Part shown: in pieces, positions 10,641 through 22,253 of the stretch
Numbering within the stretch: the stretch's first letter is position 1
Layout: each line of letters opens with the position of its first letter
Origin: Platanthera guangdongensis
Taxonomy: Eukaryota; Streptophyta; Magnoliopsida; Asparagales; Orchidaceae
DNA length: 64,000 nt
Assembly: GCA_039583875.1 (NCBI GenBank)
Contig: CM077160.1
Location: 108,453,530-108,517,529, forward strand
Direction: 5' to 3'
Notes under the pieces: generated by a model
The model's database searches: none
Told to the model about the DNA's origin: nothing
Seen by the model: only the letters and a program-made list of their open reading frames with translations
Translations under genes and position numbers: made by a program

Positions 10641-11545
10641 TGTTGTGTTTTATTAGAGCTATTAGACAAATATTTATGGGAAGAAATTTCTACAGAATTT
10701 TTGAAGAAATATTTGGAAGAAATTTGAAGAGATGGACGAAATTATTAAAAACTCTTTTAGAAAGATTTTAACATTTATTATTCTCTTCCTTTTGAAGACA
10801 ATCATCTAGAGGAAACATTTTGAAATGGTATAGAAAAATATATGCTTGGATTTCAAATGAAGAACACACAGAAGTAACGAAGCACATTCTCACAAACTGC
10901 AATTCTTCTTCTTCCTCCTCTCACATACAAAATTTTTTAGAAGTGGATCAGAGCATACAATCCTTGTTTCTTCTTCATCAAAGATTAATCAATTTCCGAA
11001 GATCCAATCCATTTAAGTGCCAAGGAATCCTCAAAGATATTGCTGATGGAGGATTCACATTAGAAGACAATTTCTACATCTTATCCTCATTTTTTTCTTT
11101 CTCTTTTCACTTATTTATTTGTGAAAGAAGTTTTTAGAATCCCTCTTGATAGGATTTAGTTGTTGGTTAGATCACCTTATCAAAAATCATATTGTGTGAT
11201 TCTTAGAGTCTTCTTATCAAAAGAGTTGAGCACTGGTTCTAAGAGTATTCTTATCAAAAGATTCAGGCACTGAGATAGTAGATTCCTATCAACGGGGTAA
11301 AAGAGTAGATGTATCCAGATTTTGGGAAACCACTATAGCTCTTGTGTTCATTTGTTCTGTGACTTTTTTATGCTTTTTTTTTTATTTCCTGCATTTACTT
11401 TTGATGTGATGACTTAATTGTGGTTGTGTTTTTGTGGATGCGTTTAAAGTTTACCCGATCTCGTTAATAGTTTGATAAATATTTTTTAATTATTGATTCA
11501 TCCACCTTTCTAGAGAATTCTCATAGGTTTAACTGTTCACTTTCA
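10640..11545 (+). mobile_element. 5' LTR of a copia element
   Basis: About 0.9 kb of AT-rich sequence ending TTCA at 11545 and followed by TTGGTAGCAGAACG (11547-), a tRNA-Met-type primer-binding site variant, then a copia gag on the same strand. The left boundary directly abuts the LINE 3' end and is uncertain by several bases. The downstream part of the element is removed by G1 at 12106. Confidence 0.6.
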
Positions 11546-11755
11546 ATTGGTAGCAGAACGAGATTGATCTGAAAAGTCCAACACCTTGATCATAAAAATT
11601 TGAACAGTTATAATTTTATAATTACTAGTATATAAACCTATTTTGAAAATTGAGTTCAAATAATTTTAGAGGATTTGTATCCACAAGACCTCCATTGTGT
11701 ATCCTGAAAAAGTTTATACTCTAGAAAGCTAGGATTAAGTCGTATATGAACTGTA

Positions 11756-12105
11756 TTGATGAAGATTTCTTTAATTCAATCCTTACATGACCCTCAATGC
11801 AATACCGGTGGAAATACCAGCCAAGAAATTGCTCCTAGACCTGAATGGATAGAAGATGAGAAGAAAACAAAAGACTGTGATGTCATGGTCATGAACATTT
11901 TTGTATCTATCATGGAAGATGAAGTATTTCAAAAAGTTTCTGACTGCCATTCAATCAAGGAGATCTGGGAATTTCTATCTAGAATTATGGAAGGAAGTTC
12001 TGATTTAAAGAAGGACAAAAGATCCTTTTTCATTTCTCAATATGAGAACTTCAATAGGAAAACTGAAGAAAGTGTTGCAGAAATGTATATAAGATTCAGT
12101 ATTGT
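11756..12105 (+). pseudogene. Copia gag fragment (UBN2-type), cut by G1
   Basis: The frame shows PEWIEDEKKTKDCDVMVMN, then FQKVSDCHSIKEIWEFL and ESVAEMYIRFSIV. This is the order of conserved residues in the gag domain of plant Ty1/copia polyproteins (UBN2/DUF4219 family). The frame is abruptly replaced by the G1 LTR at 12106, so the insertion lies inside this gag. The remainder of the copia element is not found on the far side of G1 at 41.5 kb. Confidence 0.7.
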
Positions 12106-13415
12106 TGCGGGTCACCCAATTTTCCTCGGGTCCAGAGAATCGGGCCACCTTAGCTTGAAAGAGGACCGGACACGCAATCAGTCAATGAAAATCCAGCAGC
12201 ATTGACATGAAATTTTCTTTACCGTGAAAAACTCGAGAAGGGTAAAAAACTACGTGGTTGGATCTGTGCTGGGCCAAAATCCACTATTTACTTTTGAGTT
12301 ACAAGTATTGGGAGTCTCTTCGGAGGGTGACAGGTCACCTCTCCGTTACAAGTTTTGAATGCAGAAAGAGCGAAAAATAAACCAAGTCCACAGAGTTTGG
12401 ATGAGAGCACCCTCGTGGAGAAAACGGTCAAGTCCTTGAAGCTTTGGAGTGTCTTCGCACGAGCATCTGCGGGAGCGCTTTCCAGTGCCTTCTTTCGAGC
12501 TCATAAAAGTGTCCAAGTGACCGTCAGACACTATGCACGCTAGAGGGAGCAGAGCGAGTTTCAAGCGGAGAAACGATCTAAGTTCCACATTCTCGCCGGA
12601 AAATCTCAGAGCTATCTCTAATCTCTTGAGTTACTTGTCTTCAAATGAAGTCATGGGTGCCCTTTTATAGTTTTATGCAGGGATGTGTTGGTAATTGCGT
12701 CGGGCTACATCCTGAATTAGCGAATGAAGTCGCTCTATTCTGGTCACCTGGATTGGTAATTTTCATGAAAAGACGGGCGTGCCCCCCGGGAAGTTTGGGC
12801 ATCTCGGGCAGGGTGCCCGGTGATGGCGGCGGCTGGCGGTGGCCAACGGAGGCTGAAGGAAGCTGAGGTGGCTGGTGGCATCGTCGACTGCCAGTGCACA
12901 CACGTGCATGTGCGGGTCGCGCGTGGCCGCACACGCGTGTGGGTCAGCCGCCCGCGAGCGTACGTAAGGGTCGTTCTCGCGCGCGCGAAGGTTGTACGAG
13001 TGTGCTTGGGTTGTTCGCCCTCGCGTGGGTTGTCCACCAGCGCATGGGGGCATTGCCCGTGCACGTGCACCTCCCATGCGGGCTTGTGCGTGCATGCACG
13101 CTTGGCTTCGCTCCCATTTCAGGGTGTTTTGGGGCCTTTTAGGCGAGCTCGTCTTGGTTTGTGCGGCTTGCTCGATGTTGAGGACCAAGGTCCAGCGGGA
13201 TTGGGTGTGTGTGGGACCGCATATTTGGGCTTCCCCATCGCGTTCCAGGTCTGGGTGTTGACCCCGGTGGGCCCCCCGTGTGGCGGAATATCCCCGCCAT
13301 CCCGTGGTTGGATTAGTCCCACATTGCCTGCAGCGGGCGACCAGATTAGTTCGCCTCCATGTCCTTGTCGAAATCTTTCCTGTTTGACTTAGAAAATTTT
13401 GGGGGAACCCCATCA
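12106..13415 (-). mobile_element. G1 3' LTR (Tat-like gypsy, - strand)
   Basis: TGCGGGTCACCCAATTTTCC at 12106 aligns with TGTGAGTCACCTAATTTTCC at 40477, and the two stay colinear for about 0.75 kb (for example both carry AAATAAACCAAGTCCA). The stretch from 12780 is strongly GC-rich. The right end is placed at CCCATCA (13415), because the following AATGTCCCCAAATTTCC reads as a polypurine tract on the - strand; that end is tentative. The ORFs at 12.7-13.4 kb are GC-composition artefacts. Confidence 0.65.
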
Positions 13416-14458
13416 AATGTCCCCAAATTTCCGTGGGCCGTGATCAATGAAGCAACGGGCCCGAAATGTTTTACATTAACTTTTTTCTTGGGGTCGTGAT
13501 TCTTTGCTTAGCGAATTACTTGTTGTTAGAGGCTCTTTGCGGCATCATTGGTGTCTCGACATGACTCGGTGTCAGTTTTGTGAGGTGAATATCCTATAGT
13601 TGATATTAGACGAGTGATCAGCAGTCGCTGTCGTGCGCATTGCTTTGGTCATAGCGTGCTTCTGTGAGTTTAAGGGCCCTTGTTGGGTTTCGAGAGGACT
13701 CAAAATCCATTATATCGGAGATGACGAGGAATCTCTGTTCGTTCACGTCTCAGGAGGACCGGGGTCCGTCCGGGTGGAGGTGGCAAAGAACATTTGTTCG
13801 TTCATGCCTCAGGAGGACTGAGATTTATCCAGGTGGAGGTGGCGAAGAACCTTTATTTGTTCGCGCCTCAGGAGGACCGGGGTCCGTCCAGGTGGAGGTG
13901 TCGAAGAACTTTTGTTTGTTCGCACCTCAGGAGGACCGGGATCCGCTCAGGTGGAGGTGACGAAGAACCTTTGATCCTTCGTGTCTTACAAGGACCGGGG
14001 TCGTTTAGGTGGAGATGGTGAAAACCTTTGTTCGTTCCTCAGAAGGACCGGGGTCCGTCCATGTGGAGGTGACGAAGATCCTTTGTTCGTTTGTGCCTCA
14101 GGAGGATCGGGGTCCGTCTAGGTGGAGGTGGCAAATAATCTTTGTTTGTTCGCACCTCAGGAGAATCTGAGTCCGTCCAAGTGGAGGTGACGAAGAACCT
14201 TTGTTCGTTCGCGCCTCAGGAGGACTGGGGTCCATCCAAGTGAAGGTGCAGAAGGAACTTTGTCCATCTCGCCTGGGAGGTACAAAAGGATTTTCGTCCA
14301 TCTCGCATAAGAGGTGCAGAAGGACTTTTGTTCACTCGCCTTAGTATTAGGGGGACACGGGGCTTGCTTATTTAGTGGGCCAATTTTGCCGATGGAAAAG
14401 GGAAGATACATGAGTGCAGGAGCCCGGTTTTGCGTTTTTCCATTGTAGGGGACTTCGG
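13416..14458 (-). mobile_element. G1 3' untranslated region
   Basis: Lies between the end of integrase (14459) and the 3' LTR. It contains no ORF and is dominated by the 59-bp array. A tandem array between pol and the 3' LTR is typical of Tat-lineage gypsy elements. Confidence 0.6.
13730..14275. repeat. 59-bp tandem array, about nine copies
   Basis: Units carry CTCAGGAGGACCGGGGTCCG, a short inverted motif around CCGGGGTCCG, then GTGGAGGTGGCGAAGAACCT. The CTCAGGAGG start recurs at 13749, 13808, 13867 and 13926, exactly 59 bases apart, and later with small length changes. Confidence 0.85.
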
Positions 14459-15345
14459 TCATTGGTAGAACCGACGCAAGTTCTGTGCATTCCAACTCTG
14501 GAGGAGCGACTTCCCATCCGGAGCCCTTAGCTTGGAGGTCTCGGGTTTTACTACCGCAGTGAAGATGAAGTGCTCTTCCCATGTTGGGGTGAGCTTGTTC
14601 TTTTGGGGTCCCTTTCCCGCCGCCTCGAGGTTACGAAGGACAAGGTCTCCGGTTTCGATGAGTCTCTGCTTCACTCTCCGATCGTAGAAGAGAGTCATTC
14701 GACTCTGATATGCGGCAATCCTTTGAGCTGATTTGTTCTGGACTTCCTGGACTAAGTTCACGTTTTCTCGAAGGAGTGCTTCATTCTCCGTTGGGTCGAA
14801 ATTTTGGACAATGGGGCTTGGGATGCCGATGTCCACTGGTATAACCGCCTTTGACCCATAGCAAAGGTTGAAGGGCGTCTCTGCGGTCAGGGTTCTTTTC
14901 GTTGTCCTGTAGGACCATAAGACGTTGGGGAGAGCGTCCACCAACTTCCCCCCGGCCTCTTGGAGGCGAGTCTTCAAACCTTTAAGGATGGTGTGGTTGG
15001 TGATCTCTGTTTGCCCGTTGGTTGGTGGAGTTATATCTTCAGGTCCTCGCACATTTTGGTGAAGTCCTTCACCGTAAATTGTGTCCAATTATCGGCAACG
15101 ATGGTTGTCAGAATGCCGAAGCGGCAGACGATATTTCTCCAAACGAATCGCTTGGCGTTCTCTTCAGTGATTATGTCCAGTGGCTTTGCTTCGTCCTATT
15201 TGGAGTAGTCGACGGACAAGATGATGAACTTCCTCTACCCGGAGGCTGGCAGGAAGGGGCCGAGTAAATCGATCCCTAACTGCGTGAAGGGTCGCGCACT
15301 CCGGAGCGGGATGAGGTCGACCGGGTGTTGATGTGGAATGAAGCT
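14459..15345 (-). pseudogene. G1 integrase, catalytic core and C-terminus
   Basis: On the - strand the core region shows FTQLGIDLLGPF, then VWRNIVCRFGILTTIVADN (second Asp of the DDE triad as DN) and TNGQTEITNHTILKGLKTRL. It continues with LPNVLWSYRTTKRTLTAETP, NLCYGSKAVIPVDIG, YDRRVKQRLIETGDLVLR and the terminal SWNAQNLRRFYQ, all diagnostic of plant Ty3/gypsy integrase. In-frame stops and frame changes occur near 15150-15270. Its upstream part is displaced to 17590 by the solo LTR inserted after AAGCT (15341-15345). Confidence 0.85.
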
Positions 15346-17589
15346 TGTGACGCCCAAATGTCGTTGCATGATGAACCAAAGAAAATTTATAGACAATAGA
15401 ATTTTAAACTACCCCCCCCCCCCCAACGTTAATTGAAGTATATGAAAAATTATTATGTAGAATATCTACTTAAATTTTGTTATTTAAATTTTAGGCAGAA
15501 TTTAAAAAATATCAGTGTTAATGGGTGTGCCATTAGTAATTTTATGTAGACGATTTACTCAAATCAAACATTTAAGATTTCAATAAGGTTTTAATTAAAC
15601 GATGGAGACTTAGGCGGTGCGTTTAGGCGTGGAGTTTGCAGAGTAGACCGATGATTTTAAGCAGTGGATACTTAAAATCCCGAGAGAGGTGAATTCCGAG
15701 AATGATTTCTCCCGCATCGCACTCGCGCCTAGGGTAGGCGGAAGCCGAGTTCAGCCGCACTTCTTCGGTCCTACTCCTTCGATCCCGACGCTGGATGGAA
15801 ACCTCTTGGCTTCAGATTTGGGGAACGTCTCTCCGATTTCGACGCCGGGCGGAAACTCTCGGCTTCAGTTTTGGGGGAGAAGCTAGCCCTTCTCTTCCCC
15901 TAGTTCTCCGTGAGATTCAAAGCCTAAACGGAGCAAAGACACCTCAAGTTTTTTCATCTCTTCTTCGATGTAAGTATATTGTTCTTATTTCGCTTTGTTC
16001 ACTTGTGAAATTGAATTCTAAGTTTGGAAATTTTGAAACACTTGGGATTTAGGGCATGCAAAAGATTATGATTGTAGTGCAATAATGATGTTTACCTTAC
16101 ATGCATGCTGATTTTAGACAAATAATTTCTAGATTTATATTCTAAACAAAATTAGGGTTCTTGGGGGAATTAAGCTTGGTATTATTTGAATTTGAAAATT
16201 AAGTTATTAATGTAGAAATCTAGAGAGCTTGCTGATTTTAATTTCATACATTCGAAGAAATTGTGGGATTTACTTTACTTTGAAATTTAAATATAGGAGA
16301 GGTGAGATGTTAATTTTATGATATAAAAAATCAAGTAAAGATATACATGTTGTGTTGGATTTATGCCCTAAATGAATGTTATGTATGTTAAATTTGATGA
16401 AAGATTGATGTACAAAATTTTACACTGGCATGATGGTTTGATTTTCTTAGGGATTTAAAAGTATTACTAACAAGCATGTTGTTATTTGGAGATTATTGTA
16501 GAAAAGAGTTATTCCTAAATTCATATTGTATGACTATTTATGTAATTAAGCTTGCGTGAGAATCGTGTTAGGAGTTATTGCTGAAATAAGTATAAACACT
16601 TTATTTGGAAGAATGTTCCTTACATAAAGACGTTACTCCTTATATAGACATATGATTATTAACTGCTAACAATTATACAAAAGGTTGGTGTCGCCTGATC
16701 GACGAGGTGATGATCCATGAAATGTCAAAAACAAGGAGAAAGTTGTGGTGAGGGTTTTTTCTTTACAATAGTTTAAATTTTATATCATCTTCTTAATTTT
16801 TTAGCCCACTCCATCTGGAAATAATTAAATGGAATGTTTTAAGAAATGCATTGATGAAATTGTGTTAAGGGTATCTGTAGAATGATATAAGTCCAGTTGG
16901 GTCTTTAATCGACCTTAAGCGAGTTGTGCGCACGGGATAACATATATGAGTCAACTTAGTTGGGCCTTATAGGTCTTAAGCGAGTTGTGCGCACTAAGTT
17001 CGACCAACAAAGTGTACTGAAATGCAGTAACCCTTAACTATGCTAATAACAACTATTTTATGATAAGAACCAAAAAAATCTAAAGATATCCATACTATGG
17101 GAAGAAATGAAAATGGCTAACTCCATTTATTGCTTTCATATAGATACATGTGCACATTTGCTATATCACTTTTATTTACATATAGTTATAAAGAAGTAAT
17201 TCCTTGCTTAGTCTTTTATTTAGATACTAATCCTTTCATTATAAAATTTTTAGATACTAAACGAAAATCAGAGTAAGCTGGAACTCCATCGAGCGTGCTA
17301 TAAACGACTAGTAGGCATTTTTGAAGTGGCCAACACTCGAAAGAGTTGTTTCAGTGCTAAACTTTGTCTGCTTGCTAAGAAAGACTTTTAATTATTAGTT
17401 GTAAATTATGAAACTATCGTATACTTTTATTGTGGACATGTAATTATATGTAAATTATGGAATACGAGTTTTTTTTGCAATGTTATTTCAATACTATTGT
17501 GGCCTAGAAATATAAGATGTTGGTTGGCTTTTCAAATAAGCAAATTTATATTATATACTGTTCCTCTGTGACGGACAAGGGCCGTTACA
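15346..17589. mobile_element. Solo gypsy LTR with AAGCT target-site duplication
   Basis: The LTR starts TGTGACGCCC at 15346 and ends GGGCCGTTACA at 17589. It is flanked by AAGCT on both sides (15341-15345 and 17590-17594). The flanks are the two halves of G1 integrase, so insertion and TSD are unambiguous. The length is 2,244 bp with no internal domain, PBS or PPT, so this is a solo LTR left by LTR-LTR recombination. A 13-C run sits at 15412-15424. Position 15525 onward equals window position 1 onward. Confidence 0.85.
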
Positions 17590-18555
17590 AAGCTGACAGC
17601 TTTGGCACTTTCGAGCAAAGCCAAGCACGTCCTTTAGTATGGGCCAATAGAGTCCTTGACATAGGACTTTTAGTACCAAAGTCTTGCCTCCTAGTTACTC
17701 CCCACATATGCCTTCGTGAGCCTCCCTTAGAGCATCGTCTGCCTCGGATGAGCGTAAACACTCCAAGTAAGGCCCATAGATAGAGCGCTTGTAGAGCTTG
17801 TCGACGATGATGGAGAATGATACGGCGCGGATTTGTAGGCGTCGGGCCTCCACTGTGTCCGCAAGTAGTTGTCCGCTCTCCTAGTAAGCAATGATAGGAT
17901 CCATCTAGCATGGTTCCCCTCCTGTTATGGTTGCGATTTCCCACGGGCCGGTGATGTCGGGAGTGAGCAGGTCCTCGACTCGGAGGCACCAGGACGAGTA
18001 CCTCGCGGGGAAGTTGGTGAGTTTGGATAGAGCATCAGCTCTAGTGTTTTGCTCCCGAGGAATGTGGAGGATCTAGTTAGACTTGAATTTCCCGAGGAGA
18101 GATCTCGCCAGCTGAAGGTATTGCAAAAGCTGCTCATCTTTTCTTCGTAGTCCCCCTCGACCTGTGAGACCACTAGCTGAGAGTCGGTGTTGATGGTCAA
18201 GCTTTTCGCTCCGCAGTCGATGGCCAGGCAAAGGGCCTGCGATTAAGGCCTCGTACTCCGCGATGTTTTTAGTGGCTGGGAACTTCAACCTGAGCCCATA
18301 CTTGAGAGTGAACGCTTCGAGACTTCTTAGCAGCGGGCCTGCACCTACCCCATCAGCTCCTGATGCCTCATCGACGTATAAAATCCACCGCGCGGGAGCC
18401 ATGCTATCAGAGATGGGCGCATCCTCTGGTAGGATTGTGCATTCCATTACAAAGTCTGCCAGGACTTGAGATTTGATGACGAGTCTCATTAAGAACTGAA
18501 TATCAAGCTCTCATAGCTCCACCACCCATTTATCTAGCCTTCCTGGCACCTCCGG
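17590..18555 (-). pseudogene. G1 RNase H and integrase N-terminal region (second copy)
   Basis: Same content as 2065-3029. It begins at the thumb/RNase H border (GRLDKWVVEL, KSQVLADFVMECT), has RNase H (LYVDEASGADG, TINTDSQLVVSQVEG) and the pre-integrase region with LREAHEGICG and CQSC. It is flanked by the solo LTR on its 3' side and by G2 on its 5' side, after the TSD TCCGG (18551-18555). A stop directly after WVVEL and several frameshifts show that it is non-functional. Confidence 0.85.
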
Positions 18556-18716
18556 TGTACAACCTCATATTCGCTGAGTGAGACCCAAAGGCCTAGGACC
18601 CCGGATTTGAGTAGGCTTTAAACTAATCGGGTCAGACGAGTAGTGCAGGCGGAAGGGTTCCTGCCCAGGACTTGTGGGAGGGTTTGCGCCCGATCCAACG
18701 GGAGACCCTCAGGGCT

Positions 18717-19419
18717 GGCGTTGAGCGATGCTTCTCCACTCAACGTCCTATTCTCTAGCGTTGAGTGATGCTTCTTCACTCAACGCTTTAGTCCCTAGTC
18801 CCTGACGTTGAGTGATGCTTCTCCACTCAACGCCTTATCCCCTAGTCCCTGGCGTTGAGTGATGCTTCTCCACTCAACGCCTTAGCCCTTAGTCTCTGGC
18901 GTTGAGTGATGCTTCTCCACTCAACGCCTTAGCCCGCAGAGTTGGCGTTGAGTGATGTTTTTCCACTCAACGCCTTAGTCCTTGGCGTTGAGTGATGCTT
19001 CTCCACTCAACGTCTTAGCCCGCAGAGTTGGCCTTGAGTGATGCTTTTCCACTCAACATCTTAGTCATTGGCATTGAATGATGCTTCTCCACTCAATGCC
19101 TTAGCCCGCAGAGTTGGCGTTGAGTGATGCTTCTCCACTCAACGCCCTAGTCCCTTGAAGCGAAAAGGTTCCCGCCCAAGGCTTGCGGGAAGGTTTGCGC
19201 AGGGCTTGCGGGAAGCCTTCAGGTTCTTGGCGTTGAGTGATGCTTCTCCACTCAACGCCGTAGTTCTTGGCGTTGAGTGATGCTTCTCCACTCAACGTCG
19301 TAGTTCCTGGCGTTAAGTGATGCTTCTCCACTCAATGTCGTAGTTCTTGGCGTTGAGTGATGCTTCTTCACTCAATGCCGCAGTCCCTGACATTGAGTGA
19401 TGCTGCTCCACTCAATGCC
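18717..19419. repeat. U3 hairpin-module array, G2 5' LTR
   Basis: About fifteen modules with 11-base arms (GGCGTTGAGTG and CACTCAACGCC) around a nine-base loop. Variants with changes on both arms, such as GGCATTGAATG with CACTCAATGCC, are present. The array is split near 19150 by a GC-rich spacer (CTTGAAGCG... to GCCTTCAGG). Confidence 0.85.
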
Positions 19420-19576
19420 ATAATAGGGTCCAGAGATAAATTTACCTGGATGCCCTTAGAGGTATGTATTTAGCTCTTTAGAACAGCGGAGTTTGACTGT
19501 TAAGAAACCATTTTGGGCTGCATATAGCCTTTTTGAACAGCGGATTTACGTTGTTGGCAGACCAGATATTGGAAAT

Positions 19577-19586
19577 CTATAAATAG
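19577..19586 (+). promoter_or_regulatory. TATA box of the G2 5' LTR
   Basis: TCTATAAATA in a region colinear between all LTR copies, downstream of the hairpin array. This marks the U3/R transition and a + strand promoter. Confidence 0.6.
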
Positions 19587-19755
19587 ACCCACATGGTACC
19601 TCAGAAGGCAAGCTTTCTCATTTTCTGAAGTCTTGCAACGCTTTTTTGAGTTATGCTTAGCTCGGCACTTGGCTAAGGAGGGGAAGCGCTCTGAAATCTT
19701 CCGGGTTAGTGGAGGGACCTCCGTGATGTTGCCTAGGGTCAGTTCCTTGTCAGGA

Positions 19756-19893
19756 AAGCTCAATCCTAACTGGGAGGGTCCCTACATAGTTGAAAAGGCT
19801 CTGGGGTCGGGAGGCTACCATCTCCAGAATGTGAAGGGGGTGATCCTTAGGCATACTTGGAGTGGCGACGATCTGAAGCGTTTCTACCCATAG
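19756..19893 (+). pseudogene. C-terminal end of gypsy pol (after integrase)
   Basis: Reads GKLNPNWEGPYIVEKALG and ends RHTWSGDDLKRFYP, stop TAG. This is the conserved terminus of plant Ty3/gypsy polyproteins (compare SWNAQNLRRFYQ of G1). It is fused in frame to LTR-derived sequence from 19633, giving an 86-codon chimeric ORF that is a deletion product and not a gene. Confidence 0.8.
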
Positions 19894-19984
19894 TTGGGGG
19901 GTATGATTGTAAATTCTATTATAATAAATTCATTGAACTATCTCATGTTTGTTTCTTTTGAAAATGGCAAAAAGGGTTGTGATT

Positions 19985-21640
19985 TTGAAAGACCCCAAGA
20001 GGATCCCGCTGTCCAGGCTCCCATTAGCTGGTAGGCCTGGAAGGCGTATTCGACCCAGAGTACACTCGCTGTCAGGCTCTCACTAGCTGGCAGGGTCGTA
20101 GGCTCGCTTGGGGGAATGGGAAGACCCCGAGAGGATCCCGATGTCCAGGCTCCCATTAGCTGACTGGGCTGGAAGGCGCACTCGGCCCCGAGTAGACCCG
20201 CTGTCAGACTCTCACTAACTGGCAAGCCCGTAGGCTCGCTTGGGGGGAAAGGAAAGAAAAGGATTGTGATTTTGAAAGACCCCGAGAGGATCTCGCTGTC
20301 CAGGCTCCCATTAGCTGGCAGTGCTGGAAGGCGCACTCGGCCACGAGTAGACCCGTTGTCAGGCTCTCCCTAGCTGACAGGGTCGTAGACTCGCTTGGGG
20401 ATAAGGGAAGACCCCAAAAGGATCCCGCTGTTCAGGCTCCCATTAGCTGACGGGACTGGAAGGCGCACTCGGTCCCGAGTAGACCCGCTGTCAGGCTCTA
20501 ACTAGCTGGCATGGTCGTAGGCCCGCTTGGGGGGAAAGGAAAGAAAATGGTTGTGATTTTGAAAGACCCCGAGAGGATCCCGCTGTCCAGACTCCCATTA
20601 GCTGGCAGGGCTAGAAGGCGCACTCGGCCCCGAGTAGAGGGTCAGGCTCTCACTAGCTGGCAAGGTCGTAGGCTCGCTTGGGGGGCAAGGGAAGACCCCG
20701 AAAGGATCCCGCTGTCCAGGCTCCCATTACCTGGCAGAGCTGGAAGGCGCACTCGGCCCCGAGTAGACCCGCTGTCAGGCTCTCATTAGCTGGCAGGGCC
20801 GTAGGATCGCTTGGGGGGTAACGGAAGACCCCGAGAGGATCCCGCTGTGCAGGCTCCCATTAGCTGACAGGGCTGGAGTGCGCACTCGGCCCCGAGTAGA
20901 CCCGCTGTCAGGCTCTCACTAGCTGGCAGGGTCGTATGCTCGCTTGGGGGGAAAGTGTAGGATCAAGCGCGTACTCAATTGTTCCAAAATCCCGGACTGT
21001 TGGAAAGGGTGCTACTTAATTTCTTAAATAAGTAGCAGAGCGTCACGGATCATGTGAAGGAACGCCGGACCCAACAATCCCCCCCCCTGGCGTCCAACAC
21101 AACCTGTCGGCTCATAGGTGGGGTTACCACATGGCCCACTTGGCTCAGAGGTGGGGTTACCACATGGCCCACTTGGCTCAGAGGTGGGGTTACCACATGG
21201 CCCACTTGTCTCAGAGGTGGGGTTACCACATGTCCACGGTTGCCTGACCTGCCGGACCCACACAGGTAGAAGGGAAAAATCGGGATTTAATAGCCCCCCG
21301 GTCTTGAACCCGTGACCTCCTTTGATACCAAATATAGGATCAAGTGCATACCCAACTGTTCCAAAAGCTCGGACTGTTGGAAAGGGTGTTACTTAATTTC
21401 TTAAATAAGTAGCAGAGCGTCACGGATCAAGTGAAGGAACGCTAGACCCAACAAAAAGGAAAGAAAAGGGTTGTGATTTTGAAAAACCCCGAGAGGATCT
21501 CGCTGTCCAGGCTCCCATTAGCTGGCAGGGTTGGAAGGTGCACTCGTCCCGGAGTAGACCCGATGTCAGGCTCTCACTAGCTGGCAGAGTTGTAGACTCG
21601 CTTGGGGGGAAAGGAAAAAAGGTTTGCAGGTTCGAAGACC
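19985..21640. repeat. Complex tandem array in the G2 3' UTR
   Basis: Units of about 130-170 bp contain GAAGACCCCGAGAGGATCCC, GCTCCCATTAGCTGGCAGG, GCACTCGGCCCCGAGTAGAC, CTCTCACTAGCTGGCAGGG and TAGGCTCGCTTGGGGG. Some units carry an extra GAAAGGAAAGAAAAGG block. About seven to eight copies are present, interrupted by the TRIM at 20956-21453. Such arrays between pol and the 3' LTR are usual for Tat-lineage elements. Confidence 0.85.
20956..21453 (-). mobile_element. TRIM (miniature LTR retrotransposon), 498 bp
   Basis: Two 121-bp LTRs (20956-21076 and 21333-21453), about 90 percent alike, begin TGTAGGATC/TATAGGATC and end CCCAACA. On the - strand the element has LTR, PBS TGGTATCAAAGG (21319-21330), a short interior with four 33-bp direct repeats (GGTGGGGTTACCACATGGCC), and a GGGGGGGGGAT polypurine tract next to the left LTR (21077-21087). 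Flanks GAAAG and AAAAG suggest a 4-5 bp TSD. It sits inside one unit of the tandem array, so it is younger than the array. Confidence 0.8.
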
Positions 21641-21825
21641 CGCTCGGTGGCAAGATGCAGGATGTTTGGAATAATTAGATCTGGAGCCGTTCTCGTTGTC
21701 AGACTCTCGCCTAGCTGACGAGAAAGTTAGGCCCAAGACGAGCATTACGAAGTGCTTCGCCAACAGGTTCTACAATAGTTGGCACTAATCCTAAGTAGAG
21801 ATAAGGAAAAGTAGCTCCATCTCGG

Positions 21826-21915
21826 CGGTCCCTCTCGGCAGGGCTCTCGGCATGTCCCTCTCGACAGGGCTCTCGGCATGTCCCTCTCGGCAGGGCTCTC
21901 GGCACGTATCTCTCA
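21826..21915. repeat. Short tandem repeat (about 26-27 bp, 3-4 copies)
   Basis: Copies of CCCTCTCGGCAGGGCTCTCG with an ATGT/ACGT joint. Each unit is itself partly inverted (CTCGGCAGGGC). Confidence 0.75.
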
Positions 21916-22253
21916 GCAGACTTTACTTAGTCTATTCTTCGAACGGGTGGCGGTCATCACCTAAGAGCCTAAGTCTTACGCAAAGGCGCGAATTCATACA
22001 CAGATATTAAAACGTGAGATGCAGAGAAAAGCATGAAAAACAATAGCCATTTCGGTAAAAAGACAGATCTTTTCGTATCATGTCAAAATTGTTACATCTT
22101 GTTTGAGGGATCTCGCCCCTTACAGATTCATGAAAGCAAAAATAATATGTTAAAAATGAAAATGCGGAAGCTCTTCAGGGGGAGTCGTCGGACGTCTCGC
22201 TGGCTGATTCGTCAGTGGACATGTCTCTCTCGCCGAGGATTATCTCGTCATCC

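Larger units (their letters stand above)
18556..19745 (+). mobile_element. G2 5' LTR (3'-truncated)
   Basis: Colinear with the 3' LTR at 26101 until CCTAGGGTCAGTTC near 19745, where it passes directly into pol coding sequence. A deletion therefore joined U5 to the end of pol. The two LTRs differ at several positions per 100 bases (for example 19470-19560 against 27085-27175), so this is not a very young insertion. Confidence 0.75.

Noticed and set aside
10229..10669. - strand ORFs opposite the LINE
   Set aside because: The + strand frame holds the RT C-terminal motifs; the - strand frames are shadows.
12665..13416. Several overlapping ORFs of 80-217 codons on both strands
   Set aside because: The region is the GC-rich part of the G1 LTR; stop codons are rare by composition and no conserved residues are seen.
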